Assembly: GCF_022352055.1 (NCBI RefSeq) | Contig: NZ_JAKRWM010000034.1 | Span: forward strand, 1 to 33,057 | Length of the DNA: 33,057 bases | Source of the DNA: Cohnella mopanensis | GTDB lineage: Bacteria > Bacillota > Bacilli > Paenibacillales > Paenibacillaceae | Reading direction: 5' to 3' | Part shown: in pieces, positions 26,301-33,057 of the stretch | Position numbering within the stretch: position 1 is the first letter of the stretch | Layout of the letters: each line of letters starts with the position of its first letter | Notes under the pieces: model-generated | Told to the model about the DNA's origin: nothing | Databases searched by the model: none | Seen by the model: only the letters and a program-made list of their open reading frames with translations | Position numbers and translations under genes: made by a program

Positions 26301-26936
26301 GTTGAAAACCTCTGAGCGGTTGGATATTTTGCGGTTGACTAATAGGACGAATAACAAGCTCAGCAACTGGAATCCCGCATAGACATAAATGAGGTTTTCC
26401 GTACCTAGAGGTTGCACCAGTAGCTTAAGGCCGAACCCGCTTAATATTCCTCCTAGAATTCCGCCGCTGCCCACCCATCCGATCGTGCGCTTGGCTTTAC
26501 GCTGATCCATCGTAGCGGTCGCGAATTGCCAGAAGCTTACGATCATCAGAAAATTTAGTACATCGTATCCGATATAAATGACGGGCAAGATCCCGTTCAC
26601 TTCCATACCAATGGCTATTCTTGACATTAGTGCCAGCAAACCGGCCATTAGGATGACAACGGCAACCAATTGATCCGTACGAAATCGACCGCATATCCGC
26701 TGATAGATTATTCCTACTAGCAATAATGTAACCGCTTGCGGCAAATACATATAGGAGAGCATCGAGGAATCATATTGACTGAGAAACAAAGTATCCGCTG
26801 CCGTTCGACCGACCGTAGCCGCAGAGACAACGCAAAATAAGTAACCGAATAGGAATAAGATTTTCGAATATTCGAATCGATCCGATTGAAACTGGCGCAT
26901 GATGGAAGCGAGCGGACTTCTCAAACTCTGTTTCAA
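23379..26936 (-). CDS. Nucleotide-transporter-like (NTT/Npt) membrane protein fused to HEAT repeats and two cNMP-binding domains
   Basis: 1185 residues from TTG at 26936, with GGAGGG 6-7 nt upstream. Residues about 25-415 hold ten to twelve TM segments of the NTT/MFS superfamily type (GRTAADTLFLSQYD, GWVGSGGILGGILSG, DKVLGDTVYSSVSQL, PPEWRGRAKGFLDG). Residues about 440-720 are HEAT-like helical repeats (SPIIRIRSNAILAIAAYA, DSSDRVRIGALKSA). Two cyclic-nucleotide-binding domains follow, at about 881-1000 and 1053-1170. Each keeps the phosphate cassette: GEMAVISHGPRSAT with Arg962, and FGEMAIIDGEPRSA with Arg1132. NTT proteins exchange ATP/ADP in intracellular parasites; fused HEAT/cNMP forms occur in free-living bacteria, where transport is unproven. 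A cNMP-gated transporter or sensor is plausible. It is probably a separate unit upstream of the sugar-sensing operon, with no terminator seen between. Confidence 0.85.
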   Translation of the reverse strand: MKQSLRSPLASIMRQFQSDRFEYSKILFLFGYLFCVVSAATVGRTAADTLFLSQYDSSMLSYMYLPQAVTLLLVGIIYQRICGRFRTDQLVAVVILMAGLLALMSRIAIGMEVNGILPVIYIGYDVLNFLMIVSFWQFATATMDQRKAKRTIGWVGSGGILGGILSGFGLKLLVQPLGTENLIYVYAGFQLLSLLFVLLVNRKISNRSEVFNVKNTPKKPGRATEKQQGLFQAVPHLRYVAIVAGTIVISLTLIDYQFKIILRGSLQNEALAGFMGSFYGYAGILALLVQFFMSGKLITRFGVTTAILVFPFVLFTGSALLLIMPVVAIATMVKGSDKVLGDTVYSSVSQLIMFPIPPEWRGRAKGFLDGIVRNGAKGIAAISLLLLSQKLSIEQFSYIILGLITCGMVAAIKIKKAYLRMLLTTLQSKTMSMRDDNVNLMDPASIQVMVEALRGSDKQQAMYAFQLLQGLPEFDVKPYMGELLQHPSEEIQIAILQSIQLTVPLEAEPLLYSLMDSPIIRIRSNAILAIAAYAKESNMERIVDLLKENESQIRSVAIAGLIKYYGIEGMFHAVGALKEMLGSEREEERTAMANLFGVIGISSFYKPLIPMLGDSSDRVRIGALKSAKSLRIPELIPYIVPLLEESSTRQQAIEAMAAYEENGIIPLLKTYLYADQDHLHIPRVLETIGTAKAFDALLEGYSQLTVDMREKAVESAARMKSEGCSIDPGYGEQLVMMEIALYWEWVKHRLNLPDTDRLKLLIEAIEETIARQVRTLFELLALVYDAKTIHAVYANWSTGDVRQQANAAEVIDQLLTGKLRTEMTRIITQKTTLREGASEPTLAETSLDWLQGQADPWMRRLIDHVHSPGTELNDESLERVHLLKNVSLFSELPGRDLFHISKQLEPVHATIKTPIITEMDTGDSLYLIKQGTMGIYQRMVKIGELSANECVGEMAVISHGPRSATIIAEEDTELYRLTSQAFYDLLFERTEIALEMMKLLSRRLRSMNARIPVSEVTLAAEHEAAATVELDHDHSQNEVQESNETIVRRMLTLQRIGLFAHCSQTDFLHLAHMVKESVYEAGEPICRIGEDGDTLFGIIEGQVQVHKGSESLASLGVGQSFGEMAIIDGEPRSADCKAVTRTVLIQLSREQVIAFCFQRIEVLKGIIRVLAERFQQSRNRDIGKG

Positions 26937-27023
26937 ATGTTGCCCTCCTCGGCCTTTCCAACCCTAGGATGAATAACTAAGTTAGATTAGCTTTCGACAA
27001 TTTCCTTCCATATCCTCTTTACG

Positions 27024-27416
27024 CTAGTTTTTCTTCTTTTTCAGCTTACTTTCCGCACGCGCTACATCCTCGGCAACTCTATATCGAACGATCTTCCCTA
27101 TCAACTCGTAAGGCAGAGGCTTATTAATAGGAAATTGGACTGATCCTTTTGCTCCTTTATATTCCGACAACTCCTGTTTGAAGGCGGCAATTCCGTCCGC
27201 GCCCGGATAAAATCCAATGTGATTCTTGTAGGCCGCAAAATGTACCAGATTTCCGTGCAGCGCAAATGTTGGCATCTGATAGCTAATCTTTTCTTTCGCG
27301 TCAGATGCCGATTGTTTAATCGTTTTTCTTAACGTTTCAAGTATTTCCTGAACTTCGCGAGGGAATTTTGAAATGTAATCATCAATGGATTCAAAGGTGA
27401 TTTTGTTGGATTCCAT
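27024..27416 (-). CDS. DUF1801 (YdhG-like) protein, putative iron chaperone
   Basis: A small cytosolic protein of 130 residues, usual for the family. The ATG has AAAGGAG 7 nt upstream. Family features are FESIDDYISKFPREVQEIL, EKISYQMPTFAL, HFAAYKNHIGFYPG and the KGSVQFPINKPLPYELI stretch; it ends in a poly-Lys tail. A Bacillus member (YdhG/Fra) was reported as a frataxin-like iron chaperone, but most members have no tested role. It lies between the AdaAB genes and the nucleotide-transporter-like gene, with no visible tie to either. Confidence 0.85.
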   Translation of the reverse strand: MESNKITFESIDDYISKFPREVQEILETLRKTIKQSASDAKEKISYQMPTFALHGNLVHFAAYKNHIGFYPGADGIAAFKQELSEYKGAKGSVQFPINKPLPYELIGKIVRYRVAEDVARAESKLKKKKN

Positions 27417-27524
27417 AATAATCTCCTTTCTATTCGATACTCGTCTTCATCTTATTTTAACAGGGATTTACATATTGGCTACACTTTCCTCTTATCACTA
27501 TTCGACCCTATTAAACCTCGCGTT

Positions 27525-28067
27525 TCAAAACCGGAATCGTTCATGTCCAACGGCCTCCAAATGTATGACCCCCTCCAAAGCAAGAATATCTTTCTTCATT
27601 TGAAGCCCTCCTCTAAACCCGGTTAACGTACCGTTGGAACCGACGACCCGATGACAAGGTAAAACAATCGGCAAAGGATTGCGCCCTATCGCCGTACTTG
27701 CTGCCCGTAGCGCTGACGGTTTTCCGATTGCATTCGCAAGCTGCTTATACGTCCAGGTATCGCCATAAGGGATCTGGTTGAGGGCCATCCATACTCCTTG
27801 TTGAAACTTTGTCCCTTCTACATCCAGAGGAACCTTATCGAAGCTGACCGGCACCCCCGCAAAATACTGCTCCAATAATTCAATGATGCCGAATTCATCG
27901 AAAAGGCTGCGATCCTCGACCATATGCGCGACATCTTGATTCAACCCGGCTAAGGTCGCAACTTCAGGAGGGTACAACAATTGGCTGATTCCGCGCTCAC
28001 TCGCTATAAGTGTCCATGGCTGATGGAAGCCGATTACCGTTTGTCGATATTTCTTACGGGTTATCAA
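27525..28067 (-). CDS. adaB: Methylated-DNA-[protein]-cysteine S-methyltransferase (AdaB/Ogt)
   Basis: Suicide repair protein that removes the methyl group from O6-methylguanine. It has 180 residues from TTG at 28067, with AGGAGGAG upstream. The N-terminal ribonuclease-H-like domain (about 1-85) is followed by the C-terminal catalytic domain with IPYGDTWTYKQLANAIGKP, RAASTAIGRNP and active Cys138 in PCHRVVG. It overlaps the end of adaA by 14 nt in another frame, so the two are coupled, as in the Bacillus adaptive response operon. Confidence 0.95.
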   Translation of the reverse strand: MITRKKYRQTVIGFHQPWTLIASERGISQLLYPPEVATLAGLNQDVAHMVEDRSLFDEFGIIELLEQYFAGVPVSFDKVPLDVEGTKFQQGVWMALNQIPYGDTWTYKQLANAIGKPSALRAASTAIGRNPLPIVLPCHRVVGSNGTLTGFRGGLQMKKDILALEGVIHLEAVGHERFRF

Positions 28068-28635
28068 ATAAATCTCCTCCTCTTAATCCATTCCGATACC
28101 CCGATGGAGAGATACCCGTTCTCCGGGAAAACCAAGAGGCGAAATAGGATGGACTGCCGCAGCCCACGGCCTCTCCGATCTCCGCGATGCTGGCGTTAGA
28201 TTCTATTAAGAGTCTCTGGGAGTGCTTTAATCGAACCCTCTCGGTTTTTTCCGCAGGTGAATATCCTCTCACTTCCTTGTATATTCGCTGCAGATGATAG
28301 GGGCTTATTGCAAGTGAAGCTGCCAACATGGTCAAAGTCAGCTTGTCCTTATACTGAGTCTCGATAATCGCATCTACCTGTGCCGCCAAAGCCGCATTCG
28401 GTCGAAGTGCTCCGTTCGCTTCGGGCTTACACCGTTTACAAGGCCGAAAACCCGCTTGAAGCGCATCTTCTAGCGAGGAGTAAAACGTCACATTACTGGC
28501 AAAGGGAATTTTGGCCCGACAAGTAGGTCGACATACGATCTTCGTGGTCCTTACTCCCGTAAAATATACGCCTTCGTAAGTCGATTCACGGTTAACAACC
28601 GCTTCGTATACGAGGTCAAATAATTTTTGTTCCAT
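28054..28635 (-). CDS. adaA: AdaA: methylphosphotriester-DNA methyltransferase and AraC-type activator
   Basis: Adaptive response regulator. It takes a methyl group from DNA phosphotriesters onto a zinc-bound Cys and then activates its own operon. The ATG at 28635 is chosen because GAGGTG lies 6 nt upstream; the longer frame starts at a TTG (28659) with a poorer site. That gives 193 residues. Zinc ligands are Cys35 and Cys39 (IVCRPTCRAK) and Cys66 and Cys69 (RPCKRCKPE), with Cys35 the expected acceptor. The AraC helix-turn-helix spans about 80-185 (LTMLAASLAISPYHLQRIYK; IAEIGEAVGCGSPSYFASWF). It lacks the methyltransferase half of E. coli Ada, which is the separate adaB next door. Confidence 0.94.
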   Translation of the reverse strand: MEQKLFDLVYEAVVNRESTYEGVYFTGVRTTKIVCRPTCRAKIPFASNVTFYSSLEDALQAGFRPCKRCKPEANGALRPNAALAAQVDAIIETQYKDKLTLTMLAASLAISPYHLQRIYKEVRGYSPAEKTERVRLKHSQRLLIESNASIAEIGEAVGCGSPSYFASWFSRRTGISPSGYRNGLRGGDLFDNP

Positions 28636-28780
28636 CTCTTTCACCTCATCTCCATACAAGTATAAGGCAATTTATATTTCGGTAGTATTGCACCTGAATA
28701 GGACAGCAACATATCGACAGCATGGTTTACCCTTTCAACGCAACAGATGCCGGATTTTCAAGAAGCTGAATAAAAAGAAC

Positions 28781-28814
28781 AAAAACCGCGTAGCATCGTG
28801 CCTTCGCGGTTTTT
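28781..28814. terminator. Terminator of the ankyrin lipoprotein gene
   Basis: AAAAACCGCG (28781-28790) and CGCGGTTTTT (28805-28814) form a perfect 10-bp stem, so a U-tract exists in both directions. It lies 32 bp after the stop of the lipoprotein gene, which is the one it should serve. Confidence 0.85.
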
Positions 28815-28845
28815 GTAGATCGACGAAAAATTGATTTGGAGTCCT

Positions 28846-30393
28846 TTATTGCTCTAGCGTTATTAATCCCATGATTTCTTCCCTAGTGTCCAGCTTCAGA
28901 TTACTGTCAGGGTCTTCCAAATACCATTTGTTAAATCCGTATTTACTCAGTAGCCGTGTAATTTCCGGACTTTCCTTAAAATAAGCGTTCAAGGAAATCC
29001 GGCCCGGCATCATCGGCACTAATTCGTCGCCGTCCGCCCCGTATTTAAGGAATTTCTCCGCTATCGTGAGATCATCCGATTCTAGAGAGTATTTCAAGGG
29101 CGATACTGAGAACTCATAATCTCCCATAGGTATATTGGGGTCTGCTCCGTTCTTCAATAACCATTCGATTTGCTTCACGTTGTTAGCGTCGAGTGCATTG
29201 CCAAGAGCCGTTCCGGTCCAATTATTCGTTTCCGTCGAGTAAAGCCGACCTGAAGTGTAAAACGAAATATTCGAGTTCACCGATACGGAATTCTCGCCGT
29301 CGTGGATAATATGATCCAGCTCGTCTATCGTTAGATCATTACCGTGCATGAGCAGCGTTTCCGTTCTTTCTGCTTGTATAATATTGCTTTTACTAAGTCC
29401 TTCCCGAAGCCTGCCTAATATTGTCTCATCCGTAATTCCTTTAATAAGTGCAACGGTATAAGCGGAGTTCCCATTCTCGTCCTTTATATCCGTCTTTACT
29501 CTATAAGTTAGGAGAGTATCTAGTAATGAATTCGTGGCAGATTTATCGTAATCTATTATAGCTTCGATTAAGTAGAACCTTCCCGCGGCTAGCGGTCTAT
29601 CTAAAGATTCGCCGCAACCTACGAGATTATACACATTCCCGCCCTCCAGAATACTTTTATATCCCTGACTATTATCTACGGCGAGGATTTTTCCATACTG
29701 GGCATCATCTTGTTCCTTAACGTTTTCACACCATGAGCTGCCCTTAATATCTTCAAAAGAAACTTTATCGATTTCATCCAGTTGGAATTTACGGCTATCA
29801 AAATCAAAGTGAACCTTCGCCGAGCCGGTTAGTATAATCGGACGTTCTCCCAATCGAAATCTTACGGTTCCGTTATTCTCTTTAACGAGCTTAAAATCAT
29901 CAAAATCCGCAGTATGAAAACCCATGTGTTGATTGGCAATCCAATCATGCAGTATATTGTCTTTCACTTTGCTGTCCAAGTCATAAAAAGAAGCGTTATT
30001 CATTAGGCTAAATACATCTCTATCTAATTCGATTACGTCTTTATCCTTATTTAATTTTAGGACCGCCGAGATAACTATGCCGCTGCTGCCCCCTGTGGGA
30101 GCGGATATCATAATGTTTTTCTGACCTTCCGAGCTTGAAAGCTGCTCGATTTCTAATGACGTTGCGTCGAATTCGTCTATCTCTAATTCATATGATTTTG
30201 TCCCGTTTGTTAAGGTGATTTTATCGGAAACAACATTGGCTTTATAGGTTTCACCGTTTAATGTCACTTCGTATTGTCCGGTAGCTACCTTCGCGCTTTC
30301 CATTTGCGTAGAAACCGAGTCTACTGCTTTTCCATCATCCGAGCACCCAGTCGCACATAACATAACAATGACAAACAATAACAACTTTTTCAT
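28846..30393 (-). CDS. Ankyrin-repeat lipoprotein of unknown function
   Basis: A surface lipoprotein of 515 residues. The ATG at 30393 has GGGAG 8 nt upstream; an in-frame ATG at 30408 has none. The signal peptide ends in the lipobox CATGC with lipidated Cys17. Residues about 35-375 are a beta-rich region I do not recognise (YEVTLNGETYKANVVSDKIT; KVHFDFDSRKFQLDEIDKVS). Residues about 393-490 contain two or three ankyrin-like repeats (TALGNALDANNVKQIEWLLK; DLTIAEKFLKYGADGDEL), and the C-terminus ends LLSKYGFNKWYLEDP. Ankyrin repeats on an external lipoprotein suggest protein binding at the cell surface. It has its own terminator on each side and stands alone. Confidence 0.75.
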   Translation of the reverse strand: MKKLLLFVIVMLCATGCSDDGKAVDSVSTQMESAKVATGQYEVTLNGETYKANVVSDKITLTNGTKSYELEIDEFDATSLEIEQLSSSEGQKNIMISAPTGGSSGIVISAVLKLNKDKDVIELDRDVFSLMNNASFYDLDSKVKDNILHDWIANQHMGFHTADFDDFKLVKENNGTVRFRLGERPIILTGSAKVHFDFDSRKFQLDEIDKVSFEDIKGSSWCENVKEQDDAQYGKILAVDNSQGYKSILEGGNVYNLVGCGESLDRPLAAGRFYLIEAIIDYDKSATNSLLDTLLTYRVKTDIKDENGNSAYTVALIKGITDETILGRLREGLSKSNIIQAERTETLLMHGNDLTIDELDHIIHDGENSVSVNSNISFYTSGRLYSTETNNWTGTALGNALDANNVKQIEWLLKNGADPNIPMGDYEFSVSPLKYSLESDDLTIAEKFLKYGADGDELVPMMPGRISLNAYFKESPEITRLLSKYGFNKWYLEDPDSNLKLDTREEIMGLITLEQ

Positions 30394-30491
30394 TAGTCCG
30401 GCTCCCATTTCGTTAATGATCTTAGTATATAATCGTCACCTTAATATTTCCAATTAATAGCTGAAGGAATAGAATGAATTCGTATATCCAT

Positions 30492-30535
30492 AAAAAAGCC
30501 TGCTCAACGCTTGTCATTAACAAGCGGAGCAGGCT
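30492..30535 (-). terminator. Terminator of the HEAT / small-protein pair
   Basis: AGCCTGC (30497-30503) pairs with GCAGGCT (30529-30535), and GCTTGT/ACAAGC extends it inside. The minus strand ends in six T (30492-30497). It lies 21 bp after the small-protein stop. Confidence 0.9.
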
Positions 30536-30556
30536 ATTCGAACGATAAATCATTTT

Positions 30557-30862
30557 TTATTTGCTTCCGTATTCCAGCGTGGCTTTATCAAGCATGGATT
30601 TCCAATCCGCAAAATTCGTGTCCCTCGCAACATGCCGATCAAAAAGTTCGTCCGGAATGTTAGCTACATCTTCTTGGACCCTTACTTGAAAATTACCTTT
30701 CTCCAGAAACTCCGCAAAGCTTTTGGAGTTGGAGTACTCTTTCATGAATGATTCATTAAACAACTCTTCTAACGAAATATGATTCGGATCTTTTTGAATT
30801 GTTTTCTGACCTTGCAATTCCAACAACAGATCATCAAACGACATCGGCTTCTGCTTTTTCAG
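30557..30862 (-). CDS. Small acidic cytosolic protein of unknown function
   Basis: Either 101 residues from CTG at 30862 or 95 from ATG at 30844. The CTG has GAGGTGG 5 nt upstream and is the first codon after an in-frame TAA, giving a natural N-terminus (LKKQKPMSFDDLLLEL, read with Met first). The ATG has only a weak AGAAG. It has no signal peptide, TM segment or known motif; it is mostly helical and acidic (EELFNESFMKEYSNSKSF, FLEKGNFQVRVQEDVANI, DEEF-like DELFDRHVARDTNFADWK). It starts 40 bp after the HEAT-like gene, before a shared terminator, so the two are probably co-transcribed. Confidence 0.75.
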   Translation of the reverse strand: MKKQKPMSFDDLLLELQGQKTIQKDPNHISLEELFNESFMKEYSNSKSFAEFLEKGNFQVRVQEDVANIPDELFDRHVARDTNFADWKSMLDKATLEYGSK

Positions 30863-30902
30863 TTAAACCACCTCAAGTTTCTGTTTTATCGGTTCCATTC
30901 CA

Positions 30903-31343
30903 TCATGTCCTTAATGATGTCCACTTGCTTTCAAGCCACTTATCGAATTCCGCGTCCAATTCGCCTTCATAGGTGTCATAGATATCGAGTCTCATCTTTT
31001 TTAATTTATCCTTAAAATCAGGAAAAGAATGACCTTTGGGCAAGCTTTTCTTAATTCTAACCAATATTTTAGTGAGTCCATCAATCAAATCGCCTTTCTT
31101 CCTAGACGGCAATTGAACGGCTTCACCTAATTGTTCGAGTTGACGGAACGCGGCTTCTTGAATTCGATATACGGTATCGTTATTCATTCTATACAATAAC
31201 ACATCAATGACTTGTTTGTTATGCCATTGGCCTAATTGTTCCACGGCAGCCAATCGTTCTCTCCAATTGGACGTCCGATTCGCGGCTATTTTTAACTGTT
31301 CGTAATTCTCGGGCAATTCATTTTTCCCATCATTTATACTCAA
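30903..31343 (-). CDS. Small HEAT-repeat-like protein
   Basis: A cytosolic protein of about 146 residues from TTG at 31343, which has AGGACGG upstream; an in-frame ATG at 31367 (154 residues) has no ribosome site. The repeat-like part is ANRTSNWRERLAAVEQLGQW then VYRIQEAAFRQLEQLGEAVQ, two helix pairs of HEAT type. The basic middle (RKKGDLIDGLTKILVRIKKS) and the end (YEGELDAEFDKWLESKW) match in style a HEAT family I recall from Bacillus cereus relatives. The function is unknown. It is the first gene of the pair with the small acidic protein. Confidence 0.75.
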   Translation of the reverse strand: MSINDGKNELPENYEQLKIAANRTSNWRERLAAVEQLGQWHNKQVIDVLLYRMNNDTVYRIQEAAFRQLEQLGEAVQLPSRKKGDLIDGLTKILVRIKKSLPKGHSFPDFKDKLKKMRLDIYDTYEGELDAEFDKWLESKWTSLRT

Positions 31344-31504
31344 GTGGATCCCGTCCTGTTCTATCATTCAATTATATTGTTGATTGTACCATTATTCCGG
31401 CCATCCTAACCGCCTGAATCCTTTTTTATTATGTAGCAAAATGAGTGCTTCGTAAACAAAGCTTTCTCCACAGGGCTGTTTACACCCTCATTAATAGAGA
31501 GTTC

Positions 31505-31540
31505 AAAAACATAACCCCTCCCGATTGATGGCGGAAGGGG
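31505..31540 (-). terminator. Probable terminator of the small lipoprotein gene
   Basis: CCCCTCCCG (31515-31523) and CGGAAGGGG (31532-31540) form a 9-bp stem with one G-T pair. The minus strand continues TTATG, then five T (31505-31509). The T-run is displaced from the stem, so efficiency may be modest. Confidence 0.65.
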
Positions 31541-31548
31541 TCGTCAGT

Positions 31549-31872
31549 CTACCCAATAACTGTTTTTTTATCCAAATCAATAAATACGACAAGATTTCCG
31601 GAAGCATTCGTTTCCGTATTATTGAAGGTAACGCAATATACCTCATCTTTATTGTAGTTTTTATCAATTACGGACTTTATTTCATCATTCACAGTCACTT
31701 TTTTTACGATTGAATCTTTAGGGCTTACCGGAATTAGATCTTGTTCTTCGTCAGTAAGGCTGTTGAATGCTACCATCTCAATCGGCAAATCTTTATTAGA
31801 ATCGAATACATGACAGCCAGTCAAAGTGACTGCTATAAGCAGCAATATTGGAATAAATGTTAGCTTGTTCAA
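31549..31872 (-). CDS. Small lipoprotein of unknown function
   Basis: 107 residues from TTG at 31872, with GGGAGG 6-7 nt upstream. The signal peptide has the lipobox LTGC with lipidated Cys20. The mature part is about 88 residues, acidic with a few beta strands (DEVYCVTFNN; GNLVVFIDLDKKTVIG). I do not recognise the family. It lies 63 bp after the esterase gene with no terminator between, so read-through is possible. Confidence 0.8.
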   Translation of the reverse strand: MNKLTFIPILLLIAVTLTGCHVFDSNKDLPIEMVAFNSLTDEEQDLIPVSPKDSIVKKVTVNDEIKSVIDKNYNKDEVYCVTFNNTETNASGNLVVFIDLDKKTVIG

Positions 31873-31935
31873 ACTATCCCTCCCTCTTTCTATATGAGAC
31901 GTTTATACTTACACAGATGTTTCTTGTTACCGACG

Positions 31936-32886
31936 TTACGGTTTCAAATGCTCCCTTAGCGTTAGCAGCTTCCTCGTATGAGCATTCGAGATAAACTCAT
32001 GTCCATGATAGCGATGGACCGATATATCCTTCGGGCATTGCAGATGATTATACGCGGCAAAAACGGTGGACGGAGGCGTCACCGTGTCGACCAAGCCGAT
32101 ACAGATCCACGTATGGCAACGAATTCGCATCCCGATATTCATAATATCGTGATAAGCGAGCGTCCGCCTCGCTTGCTCCTCGACTTCAGGATCGGAGTTA
32201 CGCTTGAAGAATTCACCGAACTCCCGATAAGGCTCGTCGAACGCAAAGTCGAGTATGCGCTCGAAGTTCGTGAATCCCGGGTAGTCCGCGCACGCGACAA
32301 TCGGAATCGACGAAAATGCGGCCGCGGCCAGCGTAAGGGCTCCTCCCTGGCTCGTGCCAGCTACCCCGATCCGCAAGGCGTCCACCTCCGATAACGATGC
32401 GAGCACTTCCACGGCGCGTACGGCATCCATATAAACGGCACGGTAATAGTATTGCTCCGGACTGAGAATGCCTTTGGTGAGCCAGCCTATCACGTGCCCA
32501 TGAGAAGGTACGACATTGTCGGCGCTACCTCCCTGTTGACCGCGTACGAGCATGTGGAGCACGGCATAACCATGCAGCGCCATAGTGGCCGTCTCGTGGA
32601 TGTCGCCATCGGGCGACCAATTGTAGCCGTGATAGGTGACCAGTCCCGGCAAAGTCCCTGTCTCAGCAGCAGGTAAAGCTAGAAGAGCCTCGATCCGAGC
32701 GCCGCGGAAGCCGGCGAACGCGATTCGGAACACGCGCACCCGATCGCTCGGATATTCCACGGGTATTCGCTCAAGCACCTGCACCGGAGTCTCGCTTAAT
32801 TCCTCAAGCGCATGCTCCCAGAACGCATCGAAATCGTCCGGTTTCGTCAACCGCGGTCGATAATTCCGCAGTTCCTCCAAGCTCAT
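31936..32886 (-). CDS. Acetyl-xylan esterase / cephalosporin-C deacetylase family hydrolase (CE7)
   Basis: Alpha/beta hydrolase that removes acetyl groups from xylo-oligosaccharides or similar small esters. No signal peptide is present, so it acts in the cytosol. Features: the RGQQGG oxyanion-region motif, nucleophile Ser in GTSQGG, Asp in GLVDTVTPPS and His in YHGHEF; length about 316-322, usual for CE7. The first standard start is ATG at 32886, but it has no nearby ribosome site. AGGAGGGG (32911-32918) instead points to codon 32904, which reads ATC, and the six extra residues (ATC start, then AQLFD) match the N-terminus usual in this family. The true start may therefore be ATC or a mutated ATG. 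Together with the XylF-type genes this suits use of acetylated xylan fragments. Confidence 0.9.
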   Translation of the reverse strand: MSLEELRNYRPRLTKPDDFDAFWEHALEELSETPVQVLERIPVEYPSDRVRVFRIAFAGFRGARIEALLALPAAETGTLPGLVTYHGYNWSPDGDIHETATMALHGYAVLHMLVRGQQGGSADNVVPSHGHVIGWLTKGILSPEQYYYRAVYMDAVRAVEVLASLSEVDALRIGVAGTSQGGALTLAAAAFSSIPIVACADYPGFTNFERILDFAFDEPYREFGEFFKRNSDPEVEEQARRTLAYHDIMNIGMRIRCHTWICIGLVDTVTPPSTVFAAYNHLQCPKDISVHRYHGHEFISNAHTRKLLTLREHLKP

Positions 32887-32904
32887 ATCGAATAGCTGTG
32901 CGAT

Positions 32905-33057
32905 ATTTATCCCCTCCTGTATTTACGCCAATACGACGAGCATACGGGAATCGTCCGACGTCTGAATACTGCTCATTTTCGCGGCATAAAAAAGGTACTG
33001 TGCGAAATGCAAAAATGCGTAAAATTGACTGCACTTTATCCAAAAAGCGGCGCCCGC
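32905..33057. other. Upstream region of the esterase gene
   Basis: No gene is supported in these 153 bp. A TTGCAT-N17-TTATGC pair on the minus strand could be a weak promoter for the esterase, but it is not convincing. The strong ribosome site at 32911-32918 belongs to the esterase gene. Confidence 0.35.

Overview
The window looks like a chromosomal segment of a Paenibacillaceae bacterium (Paenibacillus or Cohnella type). This rests on moderate GC, strong AGGAGG-type ribosome sites, many TTG starts, Gram-positive lipoprotein signals, an S-layer-like secreted giant, a 7TMR-DISM hybrid kinase, LytS/YesN two-component genes and repeated intergenic elements. No rRNA, tRNA, CRISPR, transposase or phage gene was recognised.

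Left region (1-8615): a secreted beta-propeller/S-layer-like protein cut by the left edge, a 1010-residue hybrid histidine kinase with two kinase modules, and a divergent STAND-ATPase/LuxR regulator. A nearly identical 11-bp-phased box (TTAAGCRATTGTTAAG) lies upstream of the secreted protein gene and in the kinase/regulator divergent region, which suggests shared control. A related phased box precedes the next gene, an HtrA-like protease without a PDZ domain (9029-10096).

Middle region (10365-23330): sugar sensing and uptake. A ChvE-GguA-GguB type ABC transporter operon (minus strand) has a long stem-loop after the binding-protein gene and a CRE-like site upstream. Next come a dCache chemoreceptor and, further right, an operon of membrane-anchored sugar sensor, LytS-type kinase, YesN-type regulator and a XylF-type lipoprotein. 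The last four follow the XylFII-LytS-YesN plan known from clostridia, but the XylF gene has no xylGH beside it. Between the chemoreceptor and xylF lie a nuclease-like gene broken by an in-frame stop, a 17-bp tandem repeat and a structured repeat.

That structured repeat is one of two 180-bp elements (8719-8898 and 17888-18067). Each has four copies of a 20-bp arm, two forward and two inverted, at the same spacing. Both sit between convergent genes. It is the most unusual non-coding signal in the window.

Right region (23379-33057), all minus strand: a 1185-residue nucleotide-transporter-like membrane protein fused to HEAT repeats and two cyclic-nucleotide-binding domains, a DUF1801 protein, AdaA/AdaB alkylation repair, an ankyrin lipoprotein, two small cytosolic proteins (one HEAT-like), a small lipoprotein and a CE7 acetyl-xylan esterase-like hydrolase whose best-placed start codon reads ATC. 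The esterase fits the pentose-use theme of the middle region.
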